Shown: positions 50,538 to 59,879, numbered from the stretch's first letter. The stretch is DNA of 64,000 nucleotides from Bacillota bacterium (GCA_023409535.1 JAEYGZ010000012.1:118897-182896), one strand, 5' to 3'. Program-made: numbers and translations. The notes: generated from the sequence alone by a model not told the origin.

Positions 50538-52454
50538 TTAGCTGCATTGTTTACTGCGAAAGGCTGTCGGTGTCAACCCATACGTTTTTTTAAAAAGCGT
50601 AGCATAATAGGTGGAGTTTGTAAAACCTAACTCAATAGCTATATCATTTACTGTTTTTGATGTCTGCAGCAAGACCACCTTAGACTTTTCAAGCCTGTAA
50701 TTCGTAACATAGGAGGAATATGGTTCTCCCTGAATTGACCGAAAAATCTTACCCAGATAGGTAGTTGATAATCCAAAAATCTGAGAGATGCTTTTCAGGG
50801 ATAGCTCAGGATTATTGAAATTATATTCGGTATATTCAAGTATTGACTCTACAAGCTTCTTATTCTTCTCTTGGTAACTGATGCTCACCTGGTTATTCGC
50901 ATCAATCAGCTCCTCCCTACCAATCAGCTGATTGACTTCATGGTATTGTCTGGCGGTCTGATAGGATTCGAAGATTTCCATCATATTACTTACGACCAGT
51001 CCCAGGCTGCCGCTAATCGTGATATGAAATGTTTTCTCCGCAAAGTCCTTCAGCTGCTTGAAGCATAATACATATTCGCCGGCAATGATCTTCCTCTCAA
51101 GGAAGAATAGTAACCCGACATACTCTGCTCCCATATCTACCGCTTTACAAGTAAAGCCATTTCCGAAGATTTCCTCCGCCAGATTACAGACGGCATACCG
51201 ATAAATCTTGTATTCCTTTTCCCGCTCCGCTTCCTCAATCGGATCCAAATTCTGAAGCTTCATCAGCAGGACACAATAATAATTCGCCTGGTATTCCCCC
51301 TGCAGATTGGCAAGTTCTTTCTGAGGAACATATAACGGCATCTGAACCCCGGTCATCAGGTTATATAAATACAGCGTTTTGATATAGTTTTCATTCAGAT
51401 ATTTTTCATGCTTCCCTCTGGCAATTGCAATATCCAGATATTTGAGTTCATCCTCTTCATATTCGGCCTCAGAACCCAACATTTTTTTGCACTGATTGGC
51501 AAGTTGCACCAATGGTTTCCTGATTTTCTTTGTAAATACAACGGAGATAAGAGAACAGAAAAATACCATTAATAAAGCGATACCGATAAAGGTAACACTG
51601 ATTTTCTGAAATTTACTGTTAAAATAGGAATAGTCCTGCACATCTATAAACCACCAGCCATATTTTGAAGATTCTGAGAAGAACACCAACTGCCTCTTCG
51701 ATTTATCGTCGTATACGAAGCTTTTTCTCTGATTATCCTGCTTTGATATCGTTGAATAAAAGTAGTCCGATAACGACTGATTATCCTTAATTACCCTCGT
51801 GTTGTTGGTAACCGCCCTGCCACTGTCATCAATAATATATACACTTCGTGATTCCCGGTTTTTTTCATTAATGCTGTACTGAAACCAGTCAGCGTTTACA
51901 TCCACGATCACTGCAGCGTTATAATAGGGAAGGTACTGAAGAAAGCTTACTACATTTCTAGCCTTCTGCGTTTGCTTAACGAAGCGCACATCAATATACT
52001 TCTGCTGCTCAATCATCGAGGCCGCAAACTTAATATTATCGGTTCCGCTACCTTTAATTCCATTTGCCTGGATGCAACTGCCATTGTTAAAATTAATAAC
52101 AGAAATATCTACTATATAGGAATAATAGGTTTTCATCTCCTTTAACTCAAGGAAAAGATAGTAATTATCCATCTTGCTTTCATCTCTGCACTGAATAAAT
52201 TTCAAGGTTTTACTATCATTTGTAATAACAGCCATTACATTATCAACATCAGTTTTTAAATTATCTACCTCTCGGACCAGTTGAGTCAGCATATTATGTG
52301 TGGACTCAATTGAATTCTGTTTAATATTTACAATAAATACCTCACACATACTTGCCAGAATAAGCATAGTAATCACGAGAATGCTGATGGAATAGGCCAG
52401 CAGAGTTTTTCGATATACGGAATAAGATAGTAACTTCTTGAAATATTTTTTCAA
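50538..52454 (-). CDS. Membrane-bound AraC-family regulator with extracytoplasmic sensor
   Basis: 638 residues. Membrane segment 1 (about 18-40, LAYSISILVITMLILASM), an extracellular Cache-like sensor of about 250 residues, membrane segment 2 (VTFIGIALLMVFFCSLISVVF), a HAMP-like linker and central cytoplasmic region, then a C-terminal AraC double HTH (LSLKSISQIFGLSTTYLGKI and KTVNDIAIELGFTNSTYYAT). Such one-component sensors control sugar ABC operons in Firmicutes (family knowledge). It is inside the operon it probably controls, after the DUF1861 gene. A candidate site is at 57106-57133. Confidence 0.88.
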   Translation of the reverse strand: MKKYFKKLLSYSVYRKTLLAYSISILVITMLILASMCEVFIVNIKQNSIESTHNMLTQLVREVDNLKTDVDNVMAVITNDSKTLKFIQCRDESKMDNYYLFLELKEMKTYYSYIVDISVINFNNGSCIQANGIKGSGTDNIKFAASMIEQQKYIDVRFVKQTQKARNVVSFLQYLPYYNAAVIVDVNADWFQYSINEKNRESRSVYIIDDSGRAVTNNTRVIKDNQSLSDYFYSTISKQDNQRKSFVYDDKSKRQLVFFSESSKYGWWFIDVQDYSYFNSKFQKISVTFIGIALLMVFFCSLISVVFTKKIRKPLVQLANQCKKMLGSEAEYEEDELKYLDIAIARGKHEKYLNENYIKTLYLYNLMTGVQMPLYVPQKELANLQGEYQANYYCVLLMKLQNLDPIEEAEREKEYKIYRYAVCNLAEEIFGNGFTCKAVDMGAEYVGLLFFLERKIIAGEYVLCFKQLKDFAEKTFHITISGSLGLVVSNMMEIFESYQTARQYHEVNQLIGREELIDANNQVSISYQEKNKKLVESILEYTEYNFNNPELSLKSISQIFGLSTTYLGKIFRSIQGEPYSSYVTNYRLEKSKVVLLQTSKTVNDIAIELGFTNSTYYATLFKKTYGLTPTAFRSKQCS

Positions 52455-52493
52455 CCTCGCTCCATTTCGCGTGCATTACACACATATAAATAA

Positions 52494-53447
52494 TTATTTT
52501 AGCGGTGTGCTGAACGGATAATCAATGGTAATCCGCCCTTCCATCGTATCACTCATTCCACCGTATAAATCCACTTTTCCATCTTCTCTCATGGAAATGC
52601 CTGAAGTAAAAGTACAGTCAATGAGATCCGGTAACTTAGATGGTCCGGCCGGATAGCAGGAACGCGTTCCTATGATTTTTCTATTTTTTACCTCAAAGGT
52701 GACCGGATTAAACTCGAAGGAAGTATTAGTATATATCGCCAACGACTTTCCGTCCTCTAACTTCACTTCATAACCGTGATGCCCAATTACACCAATCATA
52801 TCGTTTGACAATAAATAGGCCTGGTTACAGCCACCCCACTCATCCTTGTCAAAGATGCCTTCAATCGGTTTTGCGTTTTGAATCACTTCACTATTCAGCT
52901 CATTAAGGGAATTGATAACGGCAAAACCAATCATCGAGCCTGACCCATACTTTTTCCTGATTTCCTCACTTCTGGGTCTGGAAAAAACACCTATCCTGCC
53001 ATTTATCAGTTCCACCAACCGAATGTCCTTCATATAATCCGGACCGGTCGTAAAGTAATTTAAATCATTCAGATCCAAACCATGATAAAAGTAGCCGTAA
53101 AAGGTATCAATCTCCCCACTGCGCTTACGTACGTGTGTGCCACCCAGCACCATTTCTCCCTGAATTATACTGATGTAAGGATCTTCCAGTTGATAAATCA
53201 TGTGTTCTTTCACAAGTGTGTATTCATCCTTACCAGTCTTCTCAAATAATCTGACCCATGAACGTGCCCACTCTTCTCTTTTTTCGACTCTGCCGTAGAT
53301 ATATTCCTTCCCTTCCCAGGTAAATGGGATGGAACAATTGTAGACATCAAATCCTTCAATCCCATGGAAAGTTAAGACTGCACTTTCATAAACCTTACTA
53401 TTTCTCTCACTTTCAAATTGAACTTTCTCTTCCTTAATTGATATCAT
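52494..53447 (-). CDS. DUF1861 protein, beta-propeller-like, probably glycan-active
   Basis: About 317 residues from ATG 53445-53447, with GAAGGA six bases upstream. The sequence is rich in beta strands with repeated blade-like motifs (YIYGRVEKREEWARSWVRLF, ISIIQGEMVLGGTHVR, KDIRLVELINGRIGVFSRPR, EWGGCNQAYLLSNDMIGVIG). This is the DUF1861 family, predicted to adopt a five-bladed propeller like GH43/GH130 enzymes. Enzymatic activity is not established. It is encoded between the binding protein and the membrane AraC regulator, so it should act on the imported glycan. Confidence 0.75.
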   Translation of the reverse strand: MISIKEEKVQFESERNSKVYESAVLTFHGIEGFDVYNCSIPFTWEGKEYIYGRVEKREEWARSWVRLFEKTGKDEYTLVKEHMIYQLEDPYISIIQGEMVLGGTHVRKRSGEIDTFYGYFYHGLDLNDLNYFTTGPDYMKDIRLVELINGRIGVFSRPRSEEIRKKYGSGSMIGFAVINSLNELNSEVIQNAKPIEGIFDKDEWGGCNQAYLLSNDMIGVIGHHGYEVKLEDGKSLAIYTNTSFEFNPVTFEVKNRKIIGTRSCYPAGPSKLPDLIDCTFTSGISMREDGKVDLYGGMSDTMEGRITIDYPFSTPLK

Positions 53448-53593
53448 GATTTTTCCTTCTTTCATAATGAATATTTGGATAATTAATACCACCATAGCAT
53501 CTATTATAACGGAAAGACAGGACAGAAAATCTTTGAAATTTGAAATTCAAAGATTTTCTATTTCTATCTCTGCCTTTTCCAATCTTAAATTCT

Positions 53594-55144
53594 TTACTGT
53601 CTACCGGCCTCCAGCTGGCTCTTAAATTCGGCTACCAGATCATCAATACCAGCTTTGCGCAAAAGCTCCAGCGCTTCTTCGATATGAGAATCGTAGTCTA
53701 CAACACCGGATGCCATCAGAGCAATCATAGCCGCAATCTGTGTATTCACATCAGCTAACTGAATCTGAACCTTTGATCCGTCAAAAGTAAACTGAGAAGC
53801 ATAACCTTCTACTGCTGTTGAGTCTATATTATAGAGATGTTCATTTGTGACTTTAGGGAAATTCTTACTGGTATACTCAAAGCTTACATTGCCGATCATC
53901 CAGTTGGCAATGGAGTATGGCACCTGTCCGGTTGTCTGATCTAACATTGCCTCATAGTTCTTGCCATCCAGCTTCTTATAGTCGACACCTTCTGTTCCAT
54001 AGACAAACAAATCGAAGTTATCCTGATCGGAGTACAGCCAATTAATAAATTTCACTGCTGCCTCCGGATGCCTACTTGACAAAGGAACTGCTTGCATATT
54101 ACGTGTTCCGTAAGGACGAATTTCAGGTGTTGCCGTATCAAAATCCAACCAGGCAAAATCATCTACCGTAATGTCAGGATAATTCTTCTTCATATTAGAA
54201 ATATCACCCATGGTACCTGCATGAACAAACCAATCTCCGCTATTTATCTGATTTTCCACCTGATCATGCGCAATCGTTAAAACATCAGGGTTAATCAGTC
54301 CCTTTTCATACCAGATGCGTGCATTTTCACAGCTTTCTTTGAAAGCGTCTGTTTCAAAATAATTTTTGACCGAGCCATCCTGACCTACATAGAACATTTT
54401 ATCATATAACACATAATTATTATCACTATTAAAGAAATACCCTCCTACCTGTTCTGTTCCAGCTATGGGGAAATAAGGCTTCTGAGCACCATCCCAGTTC
54501 TTCATGACAATTTCATAGGCACTTGTCAATTCTGCAAAGGTTGTGGGCATTTCCAGATTATATTTCTTCAGAATATCGGTACGGATTGTTGCCTGATGGT
54601 TCAAAGCACTTTCAACCCAGTATGCAGGTATTCCGTATTGCTTACCGTTTACCTGACCTGATTTCATTGCAAGGTCAGGATTAGCTGCTTTAATTGCTGA
54701 TCCATACTGATCTATATAAGTTGTCAAATCTGCCAGAGCACCTCTGGACGCATAATTTGACAAGGATACCCGGTCATTCATAACATGAAACATATCAAAT
54801 TCTTCTCCTGTGGAAAGCATGATATTCAGCTTCTGATCCCATACATCCCAAGGGAAAAATTTCAGTTCGATTTCTACACCAACTCCGTCAGCGACAAGCT
54901 TATCATTGACAGCCTTTAATCCTCTGTCAAGGTCAGCTGGTGCATCTCCAGGAATTACATACAGAAGTTTAACTGTTTCATTCGAAGCAGCATCCCCATT
55001 GGCCGAGCCATCTGAAGTGGAGGTCTGGGAAGATGTGTCCACCGGTGCGCCGTCTTTCGTATTTGTGTCCGCACTGTTCTTGCAGCCAGCCAGCGCTGAC
55101 ATCAGCATAACTGCGGCAAGCAATAACGTTAATCCTTTTTTCAT
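53594..55144 (-). CDS. ABC sugar transporter, extracellular solute-binding lipoprotein
   Basis: 516 residues. Signal peptide with lipobox: MKKGLTLLLAAVMLMSALAG then Cys21, followed by a Ser/Thr/Asp linker and a family 1 type solute-binding domain (LPAYWVESALNHQ-like region, PLSSRHPEAAVKFINWLYSD near the C-terminal half). Large binding proteins of this type (about 500 residues, LplA-like) take oligosaccharides or glycosides. ATG with AAAGGAG upstream. It follows permease 2 in the leftward operon with a 30-base gap. Confidence 0.92.
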   Translation of the reverse strand: MKKGLTLLLAAVMLMSALAGCKNSADTNTKDGAPVDTSSQTSTSDGSANGDAASNETVKLLYVIPGDAPADLDRGLKAVNDKLVADGVGVEIELKFFPWDVWDQKLNIMLSTGEEFDMFHVMNDRVSLSNYASRGALADLTTYIDQYGSAIKAANPDLAMKSGQVNGKQYGIPAYWVESALNHQATIRTDILKKYNLEMPTTFAELTSAYEIVMKNWDGAQKPYFPIAGTEQVGGYFFNSDNNYVLYDKMFYVGQDGSVKNYFETDAFKESCENARIWYEKGLINPDVLTIAHDQVENQINSGDWFVHAGTMGDISNMKKNYPDITVDDFAWLDFDTATPEIRPYGTRNMQAVPLSSRHPEAAVKFINWLYSDQDNFDLFVYGTEGVDYKKLDGKNYEAMLDQTTGQVPYSIANWMIGNVSFEYTSKNFPKVTNEHLYNIDSTAVEGYASQFTFDGSKVQIQLADVNTQIAAMIALMASGVVDYDSHIEEALELLRKAGIDDLVAEFKSQLEAGRQ

Positions 55145-55174
55145 AAAATTAATCTCCTTTTTGTTATATGTATT

Positions 55175-56050
55175 TTAACCCTTTACAGAGCCAACTACCA
55201 AACCTTTTACATAATATTTTTGCAGGAAGGGATATAATAGAACGATCGGACCAATTGTTATGATCGCGGTTGCCATTTTAAGTGATTCGGAGGGTACCGT
55301 CATAGAGGTTGCACCGCCCAGATACTGCAGATCCTTAAGCATACCTATCTGCGATTTTAATTGAAGCAGCAGATACTGGATCGGAAATAATTTCTCATTG
55401 TCCACCAGCATGATTGCATTCCACCAATCATTCCAATAACTCAGTCCATAAAACAGGCCGATTGTTGCCAGAGCCGGAACGGTCAACGGGAAGTATATTT
55501 TTACTGCGATTATAATATCGTTAGCCCCATCAATCGTGGCTGATTCTCTTAATGAATCAGGAAGGGCGCTCATAAAATTTCGTGCCAGAAACATATTAAA
55601 GGTACTAAACAACAAGCCGGGAATTATCAAGGCAAAGAGATTATTTCGCAGATGCAGCATATTACAGATTAAATACCAGGGAACAATTCCTGATCCGAAC
55701 ACCATCGGAATAAAAAAATACATTCCGAGAACATTACGGTACTTCACATTCTTATTTGCCAAAGTATAGGCAGCTAGTCCGGTAATCCCGACAGCGGATA
55801 GAGTTCCGACCACGGTTACGAATATAGATACCAAATAGCTTCTAATTACTGAGGAGCCATCCCGAAACATAAGCTCGTAGGCATAGAAAGATATTTTCTT
55901 CGGGATAAAACTGTAGCCATATCTCATAATGGTTGACTCATCCGTGATTGAGACCATAAATGTTAAAAGCATCGGCATCAAACAAATCAGGGCAAACAAG
56001 AGAATAAATACACCGATGAAAAAATTCTCCCAAGAAAACTTTTTATTCAT
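55175..56050 (-). CDS. ABC sugar transporter permease (LplC/MalG type)
   Basis: About 291 residues from ATG 56048-56050, with GGAGG five bases upstream. Six membrane segments and the EAA loop ESATIDGANDIIIAVKIYFP that contacts the ATPase; C-terminus QKYYVKGLVVGSVKG is typical of the second sugar permease. No ATP-binding subunit is encoded here; a shared MsmX/MsmK-type ATPase from elsewhere must serve. Confidence 0.92.
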   Translation of the reverse strand: MNKKFSWENFFIGVFILLFALICLMPMLLTFMVSITDESTIMRYGYSFIPKKISFYAYELMFRDGSSVIRSYLVSIFVTVVGTLSAVGITGLAAYTLANKNVKYRNVLGMYFFIPMVFGSGIVPWYLICNMLHLRNNLFALIIPGLLFSTFNMFLARNFMSALPDSLRESATIDGANDIIIAVKIYFPLTVPALATIGLFYGLSYWNDWWNAIMLVDNEKLFPIQYLLLQLKSQIGMLKDLQYLGGATSMTVPSESLKMATAIITIGPIVLLYPFLQKYYVKGLVVGSVKG

Positions 56051-56090
56051 AATTACCTCCATTCTGCCGCTTTACGGCAGCTATTCCTTT

Positions 56091-57065
56091 CTAGTACAGC
56101 GCGCCGTCAGGATAGAACTTTCTGGCTAGCCAGTTGGAACCATAAACCATCATAAAACCGATTCCTGACTGGAATAAACCAATCGCTGTGGATTGCGACA
56201 TATCACCCACCAGACGCATGGAACGAAAGATATAGGTATCAATAATGTCGGTTGTCTTATACAGTGTTCCGTTATCACCAACCAAAGCATAAATCATACC
56301 GAAATCACCATACATAATTTTCCCTAAGGACAATAAGGTCATGATGACAATGGTGGGCATAATGAGCGGAACCGTGATGTGCTTCATCATCTGAAAACGG
56401 CCTGCTCCGTCGATTGCCGCAGCCTCATATAGGGAGGAATCGATTCCTGTTATGGAAGCGAGGAAGATAATCGCGCTCATTCCGGCACCTTTCCAGATTT
56501 TCATGGCAACCAGAATACCCGGCCAAACCTTCGGGTCAGTATACCAATTGACCGGCTGCAGCCCAACCGTCTTCAGCGCCGAATTAATCAGACCATACCG
56601 GGTCGAAAATAAACTGATCAGAATATAGCTGACCATAATCCATGAAATATAGCTTGGGAAAAGCATGACTGCCTGCGTCGTCTTAACAAACCATTTGCAT
56701 CTTAGTTCATTCAGAAGGATTGCAAGAAGTACTGCTATTCCTGTTCCTGTTATTATGAACAGGAAATTCAGATAAATAGTATTCCAGGTCACGAGAAAAG
56801 CATTTTGAGATGTAAAGAAAAATTTGAAATTGTCAAATCCAACCCATTTCGCTTTGAAAATGATATCGAAGATGGAATTATTCCTATAATCGTATCGCTG
56901 AAAAGCGATCAGCATATAAGGATAAGCCATGTAATTAAATAGGAATACATAAATGATTGCCGGTAATGCAATTAAATATGAGAATTTATTCTTCGTAACA
57001 TCCCGAATGAAACCGTCTTTTCGGGGAATAACCGCTGGCAATGCAGCTGTGTTTTTACTCTTCAT
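56091..57065 (-). CDS. ABC sugar transporter permease (LplB/MalF type)
   Basis: About 324 residues from ATG 57063-57065, with GGAGG ten bases upstream; the longer frame contains the ribosome site. Six membrane segments starting FSYLIALPAIIYVFLFNYMA, and the EAA loop YEAAAIDGAGRFQMMKHITVP. First gene of the operon, which then runs permease 2, binding protein, DUF1861, AraC regulator, GH1 and ROK kinase. Confidence 0.92.
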   Translation of the reverse strand: MKSKNTAALPAVIPRKDGFIRDVTKNKFSYLIALPAIIYVFLFNYMAYPYMLIAFQRYDYRNNSIFDIIFKAKWVGFDNFKFFFTSQNAFLVTWNTIYLNFLFIITGTGIAVLLAILLNELRCKWFVKTTQAVMLFPSYISWIMVSYILISLFSTRYGLINSALKTVGLQPVNWYTDPKVWPGILVAMKIWKGAGMSAIIFLASITGIDSSLYEAAAIDGAGRFQMMKHITVPLIMPTIVIMTLLSLGKIMYGDFGMIYALVGDNGTLYKTTDIIDTYIFRSMRLVGDMSQSTAIGLFQSGIGFMMVYGSNWLARKFYPDGALY

Positions 57066-57099
57066 TAAATTGTTGCCTCCTCTTGTTTGTTCTATCTTC

Positions 57100-57133
57100 A
57101 TTTTACCTAAACAGCCTAAACTGTAAACTTAGG
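57100..57133 (-). promoter_or_regulatory. Candidate promoter and regulator site of the glycoside ABC operon
   Basis: Leftward TTTACA (complement of 57122-57127), 16-bp spacer, TAAAAT (complement of 57100-57105). The spacer holds a 9-bp direct repeat, CCTAAACAG/CCTAAACTG (57106-57123), and CCTAA...TTAGG forms an inverted repeat at 57115-57133. Direct repeats are typical of AraC sites, though the position inside the promoter is unusual for an activator. Confidence 0.4.
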
Positions 57134-57561
57134 AAAAGTAGTATTATGCTTTGAAAAATAGCAATTCGACCTTTAGAATCTAAATATCACCTATAAAAAT
57201 CAGCAAACTTAAGGAACAGTTTCAAAACCAATGTCATTAAGTTAACCATTTAATGTACAGGGAATTCTCACTTCTAACAAAAGAATTGGCAGCCGGATTA
57301 AATTTAGTAATTTAGTTGCCCTTTTTATGCTCTCAAATTATATTTTTATACATGCAAATCAAGCAGATATCTATCTGCCTAAAAATACTATTCTGTACTT
57401 GAAACTTACTATTGATTTTGTTTTGACTTTGCGAGGTTCACACGTCCGTTTCGGACAGGCAGAATATTCTTTTGAATGAGAGCTTCAATATTTGGTGGAT
57501 TAGCATTATAACGATCAGACGAGCAGTGTAACAGAGTATAACAAAGAGTTTTTACAAACGA
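57134..57561. other. Gene-free AT-rich gap
   Basis: Upstream region of the ABC operon. A 62-codon leftward frame (57409-57597) runs through the tRNA terminator and has no ribosome site, so I do not call it. I see no repeat or RNA gene here. Confidence 0.5.
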
Positions 57562-57601
57562 AAAGATGGGAAAGCCCATAAAATAAGGCTTTCCCATCTT
57601 T
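57562..57601 (-). terminator. Terminator of tRNA-Leu(AAG)
   Basis: AAAGATGGGAAAGCC (57562-57576) pairs perfectly with 57587-57601; leftward it is followed by TTTCGTTTG. It lies 9 bases past the tRNA end. Confidence 0.8.
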
Positions 57602-57610
57602 AAAAATTAC

Positions 57611-57694
57611 TGCAGTCGAGGGGACTTGAACCCCTACCCAGAAACCCGGACTAGATCCTTAGTCTAGCGCGTATGCCAATTCCGCCACGACTGC
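57611..57694 (-). tRNA. tRNA-Leu(AAG)
   Basis: 84-nt class II tRNA read leftward. Acceptor GCAGTCG/CGACTGC with discriminator A, D-loop GGCGGAATTGGCA, anticodon stem CTAGA/TCTAG with loop CTAAGGA (anticodon AAG, read as IAG after deamination), long variable arm, T-arm GGGGTTCAAGTCCCC. CCA is not encoded. Promoter at 57738-57766. Confidence 0.92.
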
Positions 57695-57709
57695 AAAACC
57701 ATATTCGCA

Positions 57710-57766
57710 CGCCGGACATTGTCCGGCGGCGAATTTTATTATAGCAAGAACCAATAGGAAATGCAA
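57710..57766 (-). promoter_or_regulatory. tRNA-Leu(AAG) promoter and leader hairpin
   Basis: Leftward TTGCAT (complement of 57761-57766), 17-bp spacer, TATAAT (complement of 57738-57743). Between promoter and tRNA is a 9-1-9 palindrome, CGCCGGACA-T-TGTCCGGCG (57710-57728), probably a processing or folding signal in the precursor. Confidence 0.7.
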
Positions 57767-57825
57767 CAAGTTTTTTATTAAATTCAGTACAATTTCTCAA
57801 CCTCCGCTGCGCAACGGGACCCCAC

Positions 57826-59388
57826 CTATTGTTTCTTTTTTCTCACGCAGGCGTCAAATGCATCCCGCATGGCGGGATTATTGATCAGGTTTCCCCGGAA
57901 GTCAAACCGTGATCCGTGGCATGGGCAATCCCAGGTCAGCTCGTTCTGATTCCACTCCAGACTGCACCCCAGATGAGGACATTTTGTAGATATGAAATAA
58001 TACTTCTCCTGCGTCTCCCGGTATACACCGACCCTTTGCCCGTCGTGATTAATGACGCCGGCCTTCCCTACCTCAATGTCCTTAAGCTTATCATGGGGGA
58101 GCTTCATATATTCGGATAGAAAATTACTTGCTGTAACCCCGGCATCCTTAAGCATCTTCCCGCTGCCGGACAGCATCAGGCGCCGCGGCATAAATACATT
58201 CTTATTCTCATTCTTCTTACCGGCAATCAGGTCGCTGATTATCCTGGCTGCTGCCATTGAGCTCGACATTCCCCACATATTAAAGCCGGTTGCCACATAG
58301 ATATTCGGAGTATTGGCAGAATACCTGCCGATGTAGGGAATGGAATCCGGCGTCATACAGTCCTGGTTGGACCAGAGATACTTGATCCTGGCTTCCGGAT
58401 ACCAGCGCTTAATATTATCTTCCAGCTTGCGATAGGCATCGATCGGCTTATAATCTCCGGTTCTGTGATTAAGGCCTCCCACCAGCAGATAATCCTTATA
58501 GTTACGGAAAGAAAAGCCCTGGGGATCAGCATCCAGATACATACCGTCCATCGTTCCGTTAAGCAGGGAAGCACCATCCTCGATAGCAGCCAGGTAAGAA
58601 CGCTCCTGATGCATTCTCAGAAAATAATATCCCGGGGCATTAATAAACGGGTAATGGGTTGCCACCACAATTGATTTTGCTCTGATCCTGCCCTGTCCGG
58701 CAATAATCATGCCATTACTCCGGATCTCGGTAACTCTTGTGTGCTCATAGACCTTCAGCTGACCGGCGATCGCATCCAGGAAGCGAAGGGGATGAAACTG
58801 AGCCTGATTGCCGAATTTCACCGCGGCTTTTACCTGAAAAGGCAGGGTGGTCTCCTTCGTAAATTCTGCCGGGAGCCCGAGCTTTTTGGCGGCGGCATAC
58901 TCCTGCCAGACAGGAAATTCATTTTCCGTAGAATAGATGTAATTCGGAAGACGTACAAAATCACAGTCTATTTGGTGCTTTTGAATAATCTCCTCATACA
59001 AATCAATCGCCTGCTGGTTCGCAGACGCATATTCCCTGGCACGCTCCTCGCCTTTATAAGACATAAGCTTATGATAAAGCAAGCCGTGCTGGGAAGTGAT
59101 CTTAGCCGTCGTATTCTTCGTCATACCGGTGCCGGCTTCTCTGCATTCCAGTACAGCAACGGATATCCCCTGCTCCTGCAGCAGATACGCAGTTAATATT
59201 CCTGCAAGCCCTGCGCCGATGATTGCTACCTCTGTTGTAATGTCATCCCGGAGCGGCGATCCATGGCCCGGACCCAAGCCGTCACTGCTTGCCTTCGAAT
59301 CCCGGCCCCTTTCCTGTGCCCACAGAGATTCACCCCGCTCGCTTCCGTTTCCTTCTATTGTTCCATTCTCTTTCCATATGGTTTCCAT
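57826..59388 (-). CDS. FAD-dependent oxidoreductase with C-terminal Rieske domain (YhfW-like)
   Basis: 520 residues. N-terminal DAO-type FAD domain with EVAIIGAGLAGILTAYLLQE (dinucleotide loop, about 54-73) and the family's C-terminal FAD motif IYVATGFNMWGMSSSMAAARI. A Rieske [2Fe-2S] domain follows (about 430-520), with both ligand pairs CPHLGC and CPCHGS. This fusion is like Bacillus YhfW; substrate unknown, electrons presumably pass from the amine or hydroxyl substrate through FAD to the Rieske centre. The start has AGGTG six bases upstream. It stands between two tRNA genes, all leftward. Confidence 0.87.
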   Translation of the reverse strand: METIWKENGTIEGNGSERGESLWAQERGRDSKASSDGLGPGHGSPLRDDITTEVAIIGAGLAGILTAYLLQEQGISVAVLECREAGTGMTKNTTAKITSQHGLLYHKLMSYKGEERAREYASANQQAIDLYEEIIQKHQIDCDFVRLPNYIYSTENEFPVWQEYAAAKKLGLPAEFTKETTLPFQVKAAVKFGNQAQFHPLRFLDAIAGQLKVYEHTRVTEIRSNGMIIAGQGRIRAKSIVVATHYPFINAPGYYFLRMHQERSYLAAIEDGASLLNGTMDGMYLDADPQGFSFRNYKDYLLVGGLNHRTGDYKPIDAYRKLEDNIKRWYPEARIKYLWSNQDCMTPDSIPYIGRYSANTPNIYVATGFNMWGMSSSMAAARIISDLIAGKKNENKNVFMPRRLMLSGSGKMLKDAGVTASNFLSEYMKLPHDKLKDIEVGKAGVINHDGQRVGVYRETQEKYYFISTKCPHLGCSLEWNQNELTWDCPCHGSRFDFRGNLINNPAMRDAFDACVRKKKQ

Positions 59389-59444
59389 TCATTTCACCTC
59401 AAGGCTATCCTTGCCAGAAAGTAATGGAATTATGCGGGTAAGAC

Positions 59445-59485
59445 AAAAATAAAGCACGATCTCACTTCATGAAATCATGCTCTTT
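59445..59485 (-). terminator. Terminator of tRNA-Asn
   Basis: AAAGCACGAT (59451-59460) pairs with ATCATGCTCTTT (59474-59485) with small mismatches; leftward it ends in ATTTTTGTC. Confidence 0.6.
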
Positions 59486-59498
59486 CTGACATAAAAAA

Positions 59499-59570
59499 CT
59501 CCCCGAGTAGGGCTCGAACCTACAACCCCACGGTTAACAGCCGTGTGCTCTACCATTGAGCTATCGAGGA
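59499..59570 (-). tRNA. tRNA-Asn(GUU)
   Basis: 72-nt cloverleaf read leftward: acceptor TCCTCGA/TCGGGGA, discriminator G, D-arm GCTCAATGGTAGAGC, anticodon loop CTGTTAA (anticodon GTT), T-arm GTAGG-TTCGAGC-CCTAC. CCA is not encoded; a T run follows at once. Confidence 0.94.
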
Positions 59571-59581
59571 ATATGTTAGTA

Positions 59582-59610
59582 ATTTTAATACGTTGCAGTA
59601 TTAATGTCAA
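59582..59610 (-). promoter_or_regulatory. tRNA-Asn promoter
   Basis: Leftward TTGACA (complement of 59605-59610), 17-bp spacer, TAAAAT (complement of 59582-59587). Confidence 0.7.
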
Positions 59611-59690
59611 GCCCTTTCCATGTATTTTGTGATGTGAAATAAATTGTATGATTTTGCATACAAAATTTAAAGAACATTTTGATTTTCTTA

Positions 59691-59719
59691 TTGAAATTAA
59701 AAATGCAGTGTGTTATAAT
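59691..59719 (+). promoter_or_regulatory. tRNA-Leu(CAG) promoter
   Basis: TTGAAA (59691-59696), 17-bp spacer, TATAAT (59714-59719), 29 bases before the tRNA. Confidence 0.75.
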
Positions 59720-59748
59720 CTAATTCGTCCCTGTAAAAAGGACATCCT

Positions 59749-59832
59749 GCAGTTGTGGCGGAATTGGCATACGCGCTAGATTCAGGTTCTAGTCGGGGTT
59801 TCCCGGTAGGGGTTCAAGTCCCCTCAACTGCA
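59749..59832 (+). tRNA. tRNA-Leu(CAG)
   Basis: 84-nt class II tRNA: acceptor GCAGTTG/CAACTGC, discriminator A, D-loop GGCGGAATTGGCA, anticodon loop TTCAGGT (CAG), long variable arm, T-arm GGGGTTCAAGTCCCC. Its last 22 bases are repeated at 63798-63819, making it the attachment site of the island that follows. Confidence 0.94.
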
Positions 59833-59833
59833 C
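59811..59833 (+). repeat. Left attachment repeat (attL) in the tRNA-Leu(CAG) 3' end
   Basis: Starts GGTTC and contains the 17-base core AGTCCCCTCAACTGCAC, matching 63798-63820 with one mismatch (A/T at the sixth base). Use of the T-arm and acceptor of a tRNA is the classic tyrosine-integrase target. Confidence 0.8.
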
Positions 59834-59879
59834 TAATAACCAGTGCTCGCTGGTGTTTCAAAGTAAATGAACTTCTTTA

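Noticed and set aside
57409..57597. 62-codon leftward frame before tRNA-Leu(AAG)
   Set aside because: It runs through the tRNA terminator hairpin and lacks a ribosome site or recognisable sequence.
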